DNA of 64,000 nt from UBA12018 sp051656605 (GCA_051656605.1 JBOGCF010000053.1:19345-83344), one strand, 5' to 3'. Positions 41,677 through 50,893 are shown, numbered from the stretch's first letter. The notes: generated from the sequence alone by a model not told the origin. Program-made: numbers and translations.

Positions 41677-43425
41677 ATGGAGAATAATACATTACTTACT
41701 CAGGTAATAGGTAAAGCGAAATCATGGCTTACAGAAAGCTATGACGCAGAAACCAGAGCTGAGGTTGAACGCCTTCTTAAGAATGAAGATCCGACAGAAC
41801 TTATCGAATCCTTCTACAAAGACCTGGAATTTGGTACAGGTGGATTGCGCGGTATTATGGGCGTAGGTTCAAATCGAATGAACATTTACACCGTTGGAGC
41901 AGCTACTCAAGGATTGTCAAATTACTTGAAACAAGAATTTGCGCACCTTGATCAGATTAAAGTTGTAATCGGTTACGACTGTAGAAACAACAGCCGTCGC
42001 TTTGCTGAGATCTCTGCTGATATCTTTACCGCAAACGGTATCAAAGTTTACATCTTTGAAGACTTGCGTCCTACACCGGAAATGTCTTATACAATCCGTA
42101 CATTAGGATGTCAAAGTGGTATTATCCTTACTGCATCTCACAATCCTAAAGAATACAACGGATACAAAGCATACTGGGACGATGGTGCTCAGGTAATTGC
42201 CCCTCACGATAAAAACATCATTGCCGAAGTAAACAAGATCAGATCGGCAAGTGATATTAACTTCCACGGCAAACCAGAACTAGTAGAAGTTCTTGGCGAA
42301 GCTGTAGACAACGACTACATTCAAAAGCTTACAACTATTTCTCTTTCACCCGAAGCTATCAAGAAGCATAACGATATGAAAATCGTTTATACGCCGATCC
42401 ACGGAACAGGTGTGAAATTGATTCCTGCTGCGCTTAAAGCATTCGGCTTCACCAATATCGTGCATGTTCCGGAGCAAGACGTAGTGAGCGGAGACTTCCC
42501 TACCGTAGTATCTCCAAACCCTGAAGAGCCGGCAGCACTTAGCATGGCGGTGAAGAAAGCTCAAGAAGTAGGAGCGGAGTTGGTACTTGCTTCAGACCCT
42601 GATGCCGACCGTGTTGGCGCAGCGATCTTGAATGATAAAAACGAATTCATCCTTGTGAACGGTAATCAAACAGCTTTGTTGTTTATCTATTACCTAATAA
42701 CACGTTGGAAAGAACTAGGCAAACTTACGGGCAACGAGTACATCGTGAAAACGATTGTTACGACAGAGCTTATCCGTACGATTGCTGAGAAAAACAGCGT
42801 AGTGATGTACGATTGCTACACTGGCTTCAAATGGATTGCGGCAATCATGCGCGACCTTGAAGGCAAAAAGCAATACATCGGTGGTGGTGAAGAAAGCTAC
42901 GGATTCCTTTGTGAAGACTTCGTTCGCGACAAAGATGCGGTTTCTGCTTGTGCTATGCTTGCTGAGATTGCAGCTTGGGCAAAAGACAATGGCAAGACAT
43001 TGTACGAACTTCTTCAAGACATCTACATCGAGTATGGCTTCTCAAAAGAGAAAGGTATCTCTGTAGTGAAGAAAGGTAAATCGGGTGCGGAAGAGATCGA
43101 AGCAATGATGAAAAACTTCAGAGAAAACCCAATCAAAGAGATTGCAGGCTCGAAGGTTACATTGATCAAAGACTTTGGCAAACTTACTGCATTTAGCGTA
43201 CTAGATGGCGAATCATATACACTTGATATGCCAACAACGTCGAATGTGATCCAATACTTCACAGAAGATGACACTAAAGTTTCGATTCGTCCCTCGGGAA
43301 CTGAACCGAAGATTAAGTTCTACATCGAGGTAAGAGGCGTTGCCAAATCGAGAGAAGATCTTGCTAAAGCAGACGCTGAGGCGGAAGCAAAGATTGATGC
43401 GGTAAGAGCGTCGATGGGTATTTGA
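41677..43425 (+). CDS. Phosphoglucomutase/phosphomannomutase (alpha-D-phosphohexomutase)
   Basis: A 582-residue cytosolic mutase interconverting hexose 1- and 6-phosphates. The phospho-Ser is S154 in TASHNPKEYNGYK, the metal loop DPDADR follows in LASDPDADRVG, the sugar loop is GGGEESYGF and the phosphate-binding loop RPSGTEPKIKFY. The N-terminal GTGGLRGIMG is the PgcA-type signature. ATG 41677 is the family start; the longer frame adds 19 unmatched residues. Provides glucose 1-phosphate for glycogen and envelope sugars. A terminator follows at 43446-43484. Confidence 0.94.
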   Translation: MENNTLLTQVIGKAKSWLTESYDAETRAEVERLLKNEDPTELIESFYKDLEFGTGGLRGIMGVGSNRMNIYTVGAATQGLSNYLKQEFAHLDQIKVVIGYDCRNNSRRFAEISADIFTANGIKVYIFEDLRPTPEMSYTIRTLGCQSGIILTASHNPKEYNGYKAYWDDGAQVIAPHDKNIIAEVNKIRSASDINFHGKPELVEVLGEAVDNDYIQKLTTISLSPEAIKKHNDMKIVYTPIHGTGVKLIPAALKAFGFTNIVHVPEQDVVSGDFPTVVSPNPEEPAALSMAVKKAQEVGAELVLASDPDADRVGAAILNDKNEFILVNGNQTALLFIYYLITRWKELGKLTGNEYIVKTIVTTELIRTIAEKNSVVMYDCYTGFKWIAAIMRDLEGKKQYIGGGEESYGFLCEDFVRDKDAVSACAMLAEIAAWAKDNGKTLYELLQDIYIEYGFSKEKGISVVKKGKSGAEEIEAMMKNFRENPIKEIAGSKVTLIKDFGKLTAFSVLDGESYTLDMPTTSNVIQYFTEDDTKVSIRPSGTEPKIKFYIEVRGVAKSREDLAKADAEAEAKIDAVRASMGI

Positions 43426-43445
43426 TAACAAAGTTCAAACCATAA

Positions 43446-43486
43446 AAAAGCGGATGTAACCCGAGTGTTGCATCCGCTTTTCTCTT
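43446..43486. terminator. Bidirectional terminator between mutase and phosphorylase genes
   Basis: Perfect stem aaaagcggatg/catccgctttt then tctcttttt, between convergent genes. Confidence 0.8.
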
Positions 43487-43524
43487 TTTAGGCATCTACT
43501 TTTCGTATAGATGGCTTTCTTTTA

Positions 43525-44403
43525 TTAAATACGTTCCAACACCTTTTCGATCAAATCGATCATACTGTTCTTGTAGTTGGTATTCATGTCTTTGTGGTAT
43601 CTGCCTGCAATTACGGCGCATACCGTTAGCGCTTTATGCCCCATCAATGCGGCGAGAGAAGCCAATGCCGCACTTTCCATCTCGTAGTTGGTGATGCGAT
43701 AATCCTTAAACTTAAAATCCTCAATCTTTTTATTAAATCCCGGATCGGTAAGTGGTAGGCGAAGCTCACGCCCTTGCGGGCCGTAGAATCCGTTGCCTGA
43801 AATCGTTATTCCCTGCACGATATCTCCCTTGATGATACGTGACAACAATTCCGGATCATTGTTTACCGCATACGGGCGCATGTTGGGGATCTGCCAATGA
43901 CTATGCTGCATAAAGGCTTCCTCTAATGCCAGGTTTCGAATCTTTGCATTATTCTTGTAGAAAAACGGAACACAGTCGTAACCGATCGAGAAAGCCGAGG
44001 CAACGAAACTACCTACCGGTACAATGGGCTGAAGGCCACCGCAAGTACCGATACGCACCAACGATAGTTGCTCAAACTTTAAATTCACCGTCCGCGTAGT
44101 AAAGTTGATGTTTTTCAGCGCGTCGAGCTCCGAGAGAACAATGTCGATGTTGTCGCCACCAATACCATGCGATATCACGGTGATGCGTTTCCCTTTGTAC
44201 GTTCCGGTGATTGTATGAAACTCTCGATTGGTTACAGAGCACTCGATGTCGCTTAAGTGTGCACCGATGATATCAACCCTTGCAGGGTCGCCCACCATAA
44301 TGATTTTGTTCGATACTTGTTCGGGTTTTAAGTGTAGATGAAATATAGATCCGTCGTCATTGAGGATCAGTTCCGATTCAGGTATAATGCGTTTATAACT
44401 CAT
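43525..44403 (-). CDS. Nucleoside phosphorylase (uridine phosphorylase-like)
   Basis: A 292-residue cytosolic enzyme of the PNP/UDP family that splits a nucleoside with phosphate to base and ribose 1-phosphate. Motifs: MVGDPARVD for phosphate binding, SHGIGGDNIDIVLSEL, RIGTCGGLQP and YEMESAALASLAALMG, the ribose-binding Glu region. These resemble uridine phosphorylase more than PNP. ATG 44403 (MSYKRIIPESELILN) is preferred; the longer frame would run into the terminator of the floA unit. That hairpin lies only 22 bp upstream, so expression needs readthrough or a hidden promoter. Confidence 0.9.
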   Translation of the reverse strand: MSYKRIIPESELILNDDGSIFHLHLKPEQVSNKIIMVGDPARVDIIGAHLSDIECSVTNREFHTITGTYKGKRITVISHGIGGDNIDIVLSELDALKNINFTTRTVNLKFEQLSLVRIGTCGGLQPIVPVGSFVASAFSIGYDCVPFFYKNNAKIRNLALEEAFMQHSHWQIPNMRPYAVNNDPELLSRIIKGDIVQGITISGNGFYGPQGRELRLPLTDPGFNKKIEDFKFKDYRITNYEMESAALASLAALMGHKALTVCAVIAGRYHKDMNTNYKNSMIDLIEKVLERI

Positions 44404-44424
44404 AATATAATTAGTGGTTGAAAA

Positions 44425-44458
44425 AAGCCGCGGCAAAACATGGGTGTTTGCCGCGGCT
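44425..44458 (-). terminator. Hairpin between floA and the nucleoside phosphorylase gene
   Basis: Perfect 14-bp GC-rich stem agccgcggcaaaac/gtttgccgcggct(-); on the minus strand followed by tttttc. Likely the terminator of nfeD-floA. Confidence 0.75.
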
Positions 44459-44473
44459 CGTGTTATTGTTTAC

Positions 44474-45472
44474 TTATTTATCTTTCGAAGAGATCGTATT
44501 GGTTCCGCCCGCAGGCTTAGCAATAGACTCACGCATTGAAGTATCAGCTTCGATATTCTTCATCTTATAGTAATCCATGATACCTAAGTTGCCACTTCTG
44601 AAAGCTTCGGCCATTGCTTTTGGAACCTCAGCTTCCGCTTCGATTACCTTGGCACGAGCCTCTTGCGCTTTGGCTTTCATTTCTTGTTCTAAGGCAATCG
44701 CCATAGCACGGCGTTCTTCGGCTTTTGCCTGCGCAATGTTTTTATCTGCTTGCGCTTGGTCCATTTGCAATACGGCACCGATGTTTTTACCTATGTCGAT
44801 ATCCGCGATATCGATGGATAGGATTTCAAACGCAGTTCCGGCGTCAAGTCCTTTGCGTAACACAAGTTTCGAAATAGAGTCCGGGTTCTCCAACACGGTT
44901 TTATGGCTTTCCGACGAACCGATAGAAGAGACAATACCTTCGCCTACACGGGCCAAAATGGTTTCTTCACCGGCACCCCCTACAAGTTGCTTGATGCTGG
45001 CGCGTACCGTAACACGTGCTTTTGCCACAAGCTGAATACCGTCTTTCGCTACGGCTGCTACCGGTGGTGTGTCGATTACTTTAGGGTTTACACTCATTTG
45101 TACGGCATTGAATACGTCACGACCTGCAAGGTCGATTGCTGTAGCCATTTGGAAAGACAAGTCAATGTTTGCCTTCGAAGCCGAAACAAGTGCATGCACA
45201 ACCTTTTCGATGTGTCCGCCCGCAAGGTAATGGGCTTCGAGTTGGTCGCGTGTAAGTCCGTTCAATCCCGCTTTGTGTGCTTCGATAAGAGCACGTACAA
45301 TGGTTGAAGGCGGCACATTACGTATGCGCATTAAGAACAACTGGACTAGGGAAATGTTTACGCCCGATACCTTGGCAGATATCCACAGCAGGAACGGAAC
45401 GTAATAAAAGAATACAGCCAAAAGTAAAATGGCTAATCCCAATAGAACGATTGGAAAAATTACAGGTTCCAT
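44474..45472 (-). CDS. floA: Flotillin-like protein FloA
   Basis: A 332-residue membrane-anchored scaffold protein. An N-terminal hydrophobic hairpin (residues about 3-32) is followed by SGVNISLVQLFLMRIRNVPPS, the SPFH core with DLAGRDVFNAVQMSVNP, and a long Ala/Glu coiled coil (about 235-305: QAQADKNIAQAKAEERRAMA). Matches the YqfA/FloA family that organises lipid microdomains. It follows an nfeD gene by 24 bp, the usual pairing for bacterial flotillins. Confidence 0.94.
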   Translation of the reverse strand: MEPVIFPIVLLGLAILLLAVFFYYVPFLLWISAKVSGVNISLVQLFLMRIRNVPPSTIVRALIEAHKAGLNGLTRDQLEAHYLAGGHIEKVVHALVSASKANIDLSFQMATAIDLAGRDVFNAVQMSVNPKVIDTPPVAAVAKDGIQLVAKARVTVRASIKQLVGGAGEETILARVGEGIVSSIGSSESHKTVLENPDSISKLVLRKGLDAGTAFEILSIDIADIDIGKNIGAVLQMDQAQADKNIAQAKAEERRAMAIALEQEMKAKAQEARAKVIEAEAEVPKAMAEAFRSGNLGIMDYYKMKNIEADTSMRESIAKPAGGTNTISSKDK

Positions 45473-45496
45473 AAGTAGTAAATATAGTGTTTGTTT

Positions 45497-45994
45497 TTAT
45501 TCATTTGCTGCATCAAAAGGTTCTATCATAGAGACTACTTCGATGTTTGACAGATTCTTGCCCGTAACACGCACGGGAGTCTCTTCGTCGATGTACTCTT
45601 CTATTGACTTAGCCTCTACGATTACACCATTTATTTTCACTTTGCCCATTGGGTTGAGGCGCGAATACGCAATGCCGGTATCGCCCACTGCGATCTTATC
45701 GAGATCTGAGTCGTCGACTTTGCTATTGCTATCGGTTTTGAGCGAAATGCGGTCTAGTGCTTTCGATCTCAACAGCCAGAAGAATGCTGAGGCAAAGACA
45801 ATTGCTCCGCTTACCAAGGCAATGCCCGAGGCAACTGCACCAAGCGTGGAGTATACATATACGAAGGCTCCAACGGCAAAGAGTGCTCCGGCAATTCCGG
45901 CAATGGTAATACCCGGCAAGAGAAATATCTCTACCAGTAGCAAGGTGATCGCAATGATGATCAATAGTATTGCAAGGATAATTTGTGTAACCAT
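45497..45994 (-). CDS. NfeD-family membrane protein, short form
   Basis: A 165-residue protein with three or four transmembrane helices (about 3-22, 27-45, 50-72) followed by an OB-fold domain (IAVGDTGIAYSRLNPMGKVKINGVIVEAKSIEEYIDEETPVRVTG, quoted only to mark residues about 100-150). It lacks the ClpP-like protease domain of long NfeD proteins. It precedes floA in the usual nfeD-floA order and should support or modulate flotillin assembly. Confidence 0.88.
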   Translation of the reverse strand: MVTQIILAILLIIIAITLLLVEIFLLPGITIAGIAGALFAVGAFVYVYSTLGAVASGIALVSGAIVFASAFFWLLRSKALDRISLKTDSNSKVDDSDLDKIAVGDTGIAYSRLNPMGKVKINGVIVEAKSIEEYIDEETPVRVTGKNLSNIEVVSMIEPFDAANE

Positions 45995-46423
45995 AAGCTG
46001 TTTAATTACTTAATAAGGTTATGACGCGATGGGTTGTTTCCCTTCACGATGATAAAGATATAAAAATATATTACTTGTTATAATAAATAAAGGAAGTTGG
46101 ACTAAATAATTTCCTCAAAGCGCAAAAGCTTCTATTTTCTTGTAGAGTTATTTGTATTTGCTCTGCTACTAAAAGCGGATAAGCCGAGTGGAGGGAAGAA
46201 GTAGTTGCGGTGATCACATTGATTAAGGAGCATTGTCGCATGAGTTAAGCTTAGACAGGTACGTGTCTAAGATGTGTACACGGTCGTGACGCATTCTTGT
46301 CATATACCTGTCTAAGTTGTGTACAGGTACGTGTCTAAGCTTAATTGTTGCGATGAGTGTGTTTAGTTTATGCGATCGTGCAGATTATGGGTGGTGATAT
46401 TGGTTATAGCGGAGGGTATAAAA
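45995..46423. other. Gap with a cluster of GTCTAAG repeats
   Basis: About 430 bp between the nfeD start and the terminator of the TPR gene. The middle (46245-46344) holds direct and inverted repeats described separately; the remainder contains no gene or known RNA that I recognise. Confidence 0.55.
46245..46344. repeat. Composite direct and inverted repeat
   Basis: A perfect 12-bp inverted pair (ttaagcttagac at 46245-46256, gtctaagcttaa at 46333-46344) encloses a 17-bp exact direct repeat (acaggtacgtgtctaag at 46255-46271 and 46324-46340). A third related copy, cctgtctaagttgtgtaca, spans 46307-46325, and gtgtctaagatgtgtaca spans 46263-46280. Confidence 0.75.
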
Positions 46424-46453
46424 AATCCCCGATCGGCACAAGCCGGTCGGGGA
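46424..46453 (-). terminator. Terminator of the TPR/PD40 gene
   Basis: Stem ccccgatcggc (46427-46437) with gccggtcgggg (46442-46452), one wobble, followed by a T run on the minus strand. Confidence 0.85.
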
Positions 46454-46529
46454 GATGAGCAGAAGTTACCTTCTATTATTCATTGTAAAGACAAGCGGAT
46501 GCTTCCGTGTTGTCTTTTTGTTATCGAAA

Positions 46530-47963
46530 TTATTGATTTTTGCGTAGCAGCATGATCTCTGCGTTGCGCGCTTCTTTTTCGAGCTGATCGGGTGTGTTTT
46601 GCATTTCTTCCAACTGCGATTCGAGGCGAAGGATAGCGGGTTGAAGTTGCTTCTTGTCGCTGTTGTTGCCTTCGGTGTACTTCTTGCGCAGTTCGGCAAG
46701 GCTACGTTCCAGTTCGGCTACCTGCATGCGTGCCGATTGTGCTTTCTCGAATAGTTCGAGTGCTTTAGGGCTCGAGAAGTCGTCTGAGGTAAAGTAGACA
46801 ATGTTGTCGTTGATAACGAATTCGAAGTCTTTCTTTTGTTTGTTGCTGCCGGCCGATTCGTAGGCAAGTTTTACAAGCTCGCTGTAGTCTTCGCCTTCTT
46901 TCCACGATTCGGCAATGGAGCTTATCATGGCGCGGTTGCGCAGGTATGCTTCGTCGTCACTTTGTACCGTGCGGCGGCTTTGGTTGGGGATAAACAAGTA
47001 GATTGCCACCTTTCCTTCGGGTTGGTTACGATCGGTCACGAACCAGCCCAAGCCTTTTGTCTCGTCTACCACATACATGTAGTCGTTTGCCGGCGAGTTG
47101 AACGGCATGCCTAGTGGCTCCGGATTCAAATAGCTGTCGTTGTTGATGTTGTAACGGGTTGCAAAGATGTCGTATCCGCCTAGCGAGCCATCGCCGGTAG
47201 AGCCGTAATAAACGGTAACACCGTCGCCCATTACAAACGGGAAGTTATTGTTGCCGGCAATGTTTACATTGTCCGAAAGTTTGCGTTCGTCGCCAAAGGT
47301 ATCGAGTTGCTTGGTTTGGGTAAACAGGGCATAGTTGCCGCTGTCGTCCGGACGGGCATAATAGATTTTATCTCCCTTCTGATTCATGTATACGGTAGAG
47401 AATACCGGCGACGTGCTTTCGAAGAATGTGTTGAATGGCTCCAACGATCCGCTCTCTTCGCTTAGTTTGTAGTACGAAAGGAATCGGTTGGTATCGGTAA
47501 CCACACTGTCGATAATCTGGATATCCTCGGTATTGTTTACCAGTCGCTGTGCACGTTGTGCAAGCGCTAGCTTGTGCTCGTATTCCGACGCGTCGAGTTT
47601 CTTTTTCTCAAGCATCTTGATGTAGGTCTCGAATGCTTGCTCTGCCAAGTCGAAACGGTAGGTGTCGTAATAGATTTGTCCCAAATACTTGAAAGCTTCT
47701 TGCACTTTCTTATTGGCCGCGATCTTTAAATGTTTTTCCGCCGCAAGTGGGTCGCCTGTTTCAAATAAGCATACTCCATACCATTGGTTGTAGGAGGTAT
47801 TGCCCGGCGAACGCTGTACCAGTTTTTCCATAGCCGGCATGGCTTCGGCGTATTTTCCTTCGTTATATAGTTTTTTTGCTTGATCCAAACTCTGAGCACT
47901 TACAGAGCTTGCCCCTGCTGTTAGCAGCAAAGAGACAAAGAGATGGCGCAATAAGAATTTCAT
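46530..47963 (-). CDS. TPR and PD40 beta-propeller periplasmic protein
   Basis: A 477-residue exported protein. Signal peptide to about residue 23 (VSAQ), then TPR-like helices (about 24-150: LDQAKKLYNEGKYAEAMPAM, VQEAFKYLGQIYYDTYRFDLAEQAF), then PD40/WD40-like propeller strands (KGDKIYYARPDDSGNYALF, VTVYYGSTGDGSLGGYDIFAT, GLGWFVTDRN), and a C-terminal coiled coil (about 415-470). The TPR-PD40 layout resembles Bacteroidetes proteins that carry a further OmpA domain; that domain is absent here. Function unknown, probably envelope-associated. Confidence 0.82.
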   Translation of the reverse strand: MKFLLRHLFVSLLLTAGASSVSAQSLDQAKKLYNEGKYAEAMPAMEKLVQRSPGNTSYNQWYGVCLFETGDPLAAEKHLKIAANKKVQEAFKYLGQIYYDTYRFDLAEQAFETYIKMLEKKKLDASEYEHKLALAQRAQRLVNNTEDIQIIDSVVTDTNRFLSYYKLSEESGSLEPFNTFFESTSPVFSTVYMNQKGDKIYYARPDDSGNYALFTQTKQLDTFGDERKLSDNVNIAGNNNFPFVMGDGVTVYYGSTGDGSLGGYDIFATRYNINNDSYLNPEPLGMPFNSPANDYMYVVDETKGLGWFVTDRNQPEGKVAIYLFIPNQSRRTVQSDDEAYLRNRAMISSIAESWKEGEDYSELVKLAYESAGSNKQKKDFEFVINDNIVYFTSDDFSSPKALELFEKAQSARMQVAELERSLAELRKKYTEGNNSDKKQLQPAILRLESQLEEMQNTPDQLEKEARNAEIMLLRKNQ

Positions 47964-47989
47964 AGCGTCTTATTATTTTAGTTGTGATT

Positions 47990-47997
47990 CAAAGGTA
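47990..47997 (-). promoter_or_regulatory. Promoter -7 element for the TPR/PD40 gene
   Basis: TACCTTTG on the minus strand, 27 bp upstream of the ATG. Confidence 0.5.
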
Positions 47998-48041
47998 ATA
48001 ATATTTTTATTTCTTATGTGTCGGGGCTCGCAAAATTGAAG

Positions 48042-48049
48042 TAATTTTG
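48042..48049 (+). promoter_or_regulatory. Promoter -7 element for ttcA
   Basis: TAATTTTG, an exact TAnnTTTG match, 20 bp upstream of the ATG; divergent from the TPR gene promoter. Confidence 0.5.
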
Positions 48050-48068
48050 CGGCCGACACAAAAACAAT

Positions 48069-48821
48069 ATGGCAAAGTTAAGCGAATTAGAACTTCTTTT
48101 CAAGAAAGTAGAAGCCAAGGTGGTAAAGGGCATATTTGAGTATGGCCTTATCGAAGATGGCGACAGAATTATGATTGGTCTTTCGGGTGGGAAAGATTCA
48201 TTGGCCCTTATCGATTTCCTGGGACGACGTATGAAGATTCATCGTCCGAAGTTTGAACTGGTGGTTGCGCACATTATTATGACCAACGTTCCTTATCACT
48301 CGGATCTCGAATACTTGCGCGCGCATACCGAACAGTATGGTATCCCTTTTGTAGTGCACGAAACGTCGTTTGATCCAACTACCGATCATCGTAAGTCGCC
48401 TTGCTTTCTATGCTCGTGGAACCGACGCAAGGCGATGTTTGAAGTTGCCAAGGCAAACAACTGTAACAAGATTGCGTTGGGACATCACCAAGACGACATC
48501 ATCCAAACGCTCTTGATGAACATGACGTATCAAGGGGCATTCAGTACAATGCCGCCTAAACTAAAGATGGAAAAGTTTGATATGACTATCATCCGCCCTA
48601 TGTGCTTGGTTGAGGAGAAAGACTTGATTCGCATTGCCGAATGGAGGGGTTACAAGAAACAGATCAAGGCTTGCCCGTACGAAACATCTTCGTCTCGTCC
48701 CGATATGAAAGAGATTGTGGCGAAACTGGAAGAGCTAAATCCGCACGTGCGAAGAAACATTTGGGGTAGTATGGCGAATATTCAGAGCGATTATCTGCCT
48801 CAGAAGCATGAAGAACAATAA
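48069..48821 (+). CDS. ttcA: tRNA 2-thiocytidine synthetase TtcA-like
   Basis: A 250-residue ATP-pyrophosphatase of the TtcA family, which thiolates C32 of certain tRNAs. The PP-loop GLSGGKDS ends at S44, and C112/C115 in PCFLCSWNRR with C202 in ACPYETSSSRPDM can hold the [4Fe-4S] cluster; GHHQDDIIQTLLMN is the other family block. It is slightly shorter than the E. coli enzyme. The related tRNA-thiolation branches (TtuA, Ncs6) have extra zinc fingers that are absent here. Confidence 0.9.
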   Translation: MAKLSELELLFKKVEAKVVKGIFEYGLIEDGDRIMIGLSGGKDSLALIDFLGRRMKIHRPKFELVVAHIIMTNVPYHSDLEYLRAHTEQYGIPFVVHETSFDPTTDHRKSPCFLCSWNRRKAMFEVAKANNCNKIALGHHQDDIIQTLLMNMTYQGAFSTMPPKLKMEKFDMTIIRPMCLVEEKDLIRIAEWRGYKKQIKACPYETSSSRPDMKEIVAKLEELNPHVRRNIWGSMANIQSDYLPQKHEEQ

Positions 48822-48835
48822 ACTTTTATACAAAG

Positions 48836-48873
48836 AAAGCGAACTCTTTTCGGGGAGTTCGCTTTTTTTGTAT
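48836..48873 (+). terminator. Terminator after ttcA
   Basis: Perfect stem aagcgaactc/gagttcgctt with a T run (tttttttg). Confidence 0.85.
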
Positions 48874-48934
48874 CTATATATTGAGATGTCTTTTGGGGTT
48901 TTGCCTTGATGGCGATTGTGCGCAAGGCTGTTTT

Positions 48935-49843
48935 TTATCCGCCGTAACGGGTACCGATGTAAAGGAAGATCATTCCGATGAGTACCAGTAGCAGGTCGAA
49001 TGCTTTGCTCTTGAGGTTTTTCTCTTTGAAGAAGATGGCGCCGGCGGCAAAGGTTACCAGTACGTTGCTTCGTCGCACCATGGAAATGATGGAGATCATC
49101 GAGCCCGGTAGCGAGAGGGCATAGAAGTAAACAAAGTCGGCCATTACCAGAAATATGGAGATGAAAATGATGTTCCATCGCCAGGTAAAAGGCGTTGTCT
49201 TTTTGCGTGTTGGATACCATAGAACGAGCAATACGAACGTCATCAGGATGCATTGGTAGAAGTTGTACCACGTTTGCACGGTCATGGGATCGAGGCTGCG
49301 CATGAGGTGCTTATCGTAAAGGCCGCTCATGGATCCGGTTATGGCCGAAAGTATCATAAACAGAATCCATTTGTTCTTTTTGAAGTCGATTCCTTCCCGT
49401 TTGCCCGAAAGGGATAGTAGGTAAATGGAGGTGATAGCCAGCGTTACGCCAATCCATTGATAAGTATTGAGCCGCTCACCAAAGATAAGTAATGCGCCCA
49501 TTAAAGTCATTACCGGTTGTGTTGCTTTGATGGGGCCCGTTATGGTGAGGGGCAAATGTTTGGTGGCAAAGTAGGCAAAGTGCCATGATGAGAGCACGAT
49601 GATTGCTTTGATGAAGATGAGGAAATGGGTGTGCAGCGATGCCTTGGGCACGAAAAACAGCGTGTTTTCTAGTAGTTCGGGCTTCGCGTAAGATAGAATC
49701 ACAAACGGAAGAAAGATAATGCTGCTGATGAGTGTATTGAAAAAGAGTACAGGGATTACTGCGTTTTTATTTAACGACATCTTCTTGTTGGTGTCGTAGC
49801 ATCCAAGCAAAAAGGCCGAAAGAAAGGCTAGTCCTAACCACAT
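48935..49843 (-). CDS. DMT-superfamily (EamA-like) transporter
   Basis: A 302-residue inner membrane protein with about ten hydrophobic helices in two EamA-like halves; PLTITGPIKATQPVMTLMGALLIFGERL marks the end of the first half and VRRSNVLVTFAAGAIFFKEKNLKSKAF that of the second, both typical of drug/metabolite transporters. The substrate is unknown. It is a single gene between the ttcA and truA terminators; no clear promoter motif is visible upstream. Confidence 0.87.
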   Translation of the reverse strand: MWLGLAFLSAFLLGCYDTNKKMSLNKNAVIPVLFFNTLISSIIFLPFVILSYAKPELLENTLFFVPKASLHTHFLIFIKAIIVLSSWHFAYFATKHLPLTITGPIKATQPVMTLMGALLIFGERLNTYQWIGVTLAITSIYLLSLSGKREGIDFKKNKWILFMILSAITGSMSGLYDKHLMRSLDPMTVQTWYNFYQCILMTFVLLVLWYPTRKKTTPFTWRWNIIFISIFLVMADFVYFYALSLPGSMISIISMVRRSNVLVTFAAGAIFFKEKNLKSKAFDLLLVLIGMIFLYIGTRYGG

Positions 49844-49877
49844 AATTGTTGAAGGGTTTCGAGTGTATGGATAAAAA

Positions 49878-49907
49878 AGAGATTGCCTATGCTATGCGTG
49901 GCAATCT
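49878..49907 (-). terminator. Terminator after truA
   Basis: Stem gagattgcc/ggcaatctc with tctttttt on the minus strand. Confidence 0.75.
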
Positions 49908-49918
49908 CGGAGGGTTGA

Positions 49919-50683
49919 TTATTCGTTTTCGATAAAGATTTCTTGCGGATATTCTACATCGACCAAGTAGAGTGCATGGCCGGGAGCTGAAGTTCCTGCT
50001 TTGCCTCGGTCTTTCGACTCAATGATTTTGCAGAATTCATCGACGGTGATCTTGCCGCGTCCTACCATGAGGAGCGTACCTACGATGGCGCGTACCATGT
50101 TGCGAAGAAAGCGGTTTGCCTTGATGTTAAACACCCAAATGTCGCCTTCTTGTACCCACTCGGCATGCATGATGGTGCAGTTGTTTGTCTTTACGTCGGT
50201 ATGTAGCTTCGAAAAGCTGGTAAAGTCTTCGTAGTCGAACAAGCGTTTTGCGGCTTCATTCATTGCCTGATAATCGAGCGGAGTTCCGTGGCGATAGACA
50301 AAATTGAAGTTGAACGGATCTTTTTTCTCCGTGAGGTAGTATTTATAGGCGCGCGCGGTTGCATCGAAACGGGCATGTGCATCGGGTTTTACGGGTACGA
50401 TGTCGTAGATGGCAATCTCTTTAGGTAGCATGATGTTGAGCTTGCGGCACAAATTGGTTGTGTCTAGCGGAGCTTCGCCTGTGTAGTCGAAGTGTGCGAT
50501 CATCTTTTGTGCATGTACGCCCGAGTCTGTACGTCCGGCTCCGACAATAGGAGTGGGGGTGCGCATGAGTTTGCCTAGTGCGTCTTCGATGCACTCTTGT
50601 ACCGATGGGTCGTGTGGTTGTATTTGCCAACCGCAAAACTTAGAACCGTTGTATGCTAGGTAGATGAAATAGCGTTGCGTCAT
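49919..50683 (-). CDS. truA: tRNA pseudouridine(38-40) synthase TruA
   Basis: TruA makes pseudouridine at positions 38-40 of the anticodon arm. The 254-residue protein has the catalytic D53 in GAGRTDSGVHA, FCGWQIQP near the N-terminus, RAYKYYLTEKKDPF and FLRNMVRAIVGTLLMVGRGK, all standard. Length is normal. Its leader carries TATTTTTG at complement 50763-50770. Confidence 0.96.
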   Translation of the reverse strand: MTQRYFIYLAYNGSKFCGWQIQPHDPSVQECIEDALGKLMRTPTPIVGAGRTDSGVHAQKMIAHFDYTGEAPLDTTNLCRKLNIMLPKEIAIYDIVPVKPDAHARFDATARAYKYYLTEKKDPFNFNFVYRHGTPLDYQAMNEAAKRLFDYEDFTSFSKLHTDVKTNNCTIMHAEWVQEGDIWVFNIKANRFLRNMVRAIVGTLLMVGRGKITVDEFCKIIESKDRGKAGTSAPGHALYLVDVEYPQEIFIENE

Positions 50684-50762
50684 TTTGTATATATGTCTTC
50701 AGATCGTTGTTATGAATAGTAGCCTGTATGGTCGTTGTAGCAACGAGTAGGCTTGTAGGGTG

Positions 50763-50770
50763 CAAAAATA
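50763..50770 (-). promoter_or_regulatory. Promoter -7 element for truA
   Basis: TATTTTTG on the minus strand, 80 bp upstream of the ATG. Confidence 0.5.
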
Positions 50771-50893
50771 GTAAGAAACTGCTAAAGTTTGCCTTTCACT
50801 ACGATTGGAGAAGCCGAATATTATAATTGCTTCACGTTTGAAACAAAAAAAGCGAACAGGTGATTACCTATTCGCTTTCGTTGTTTTAGTCAG

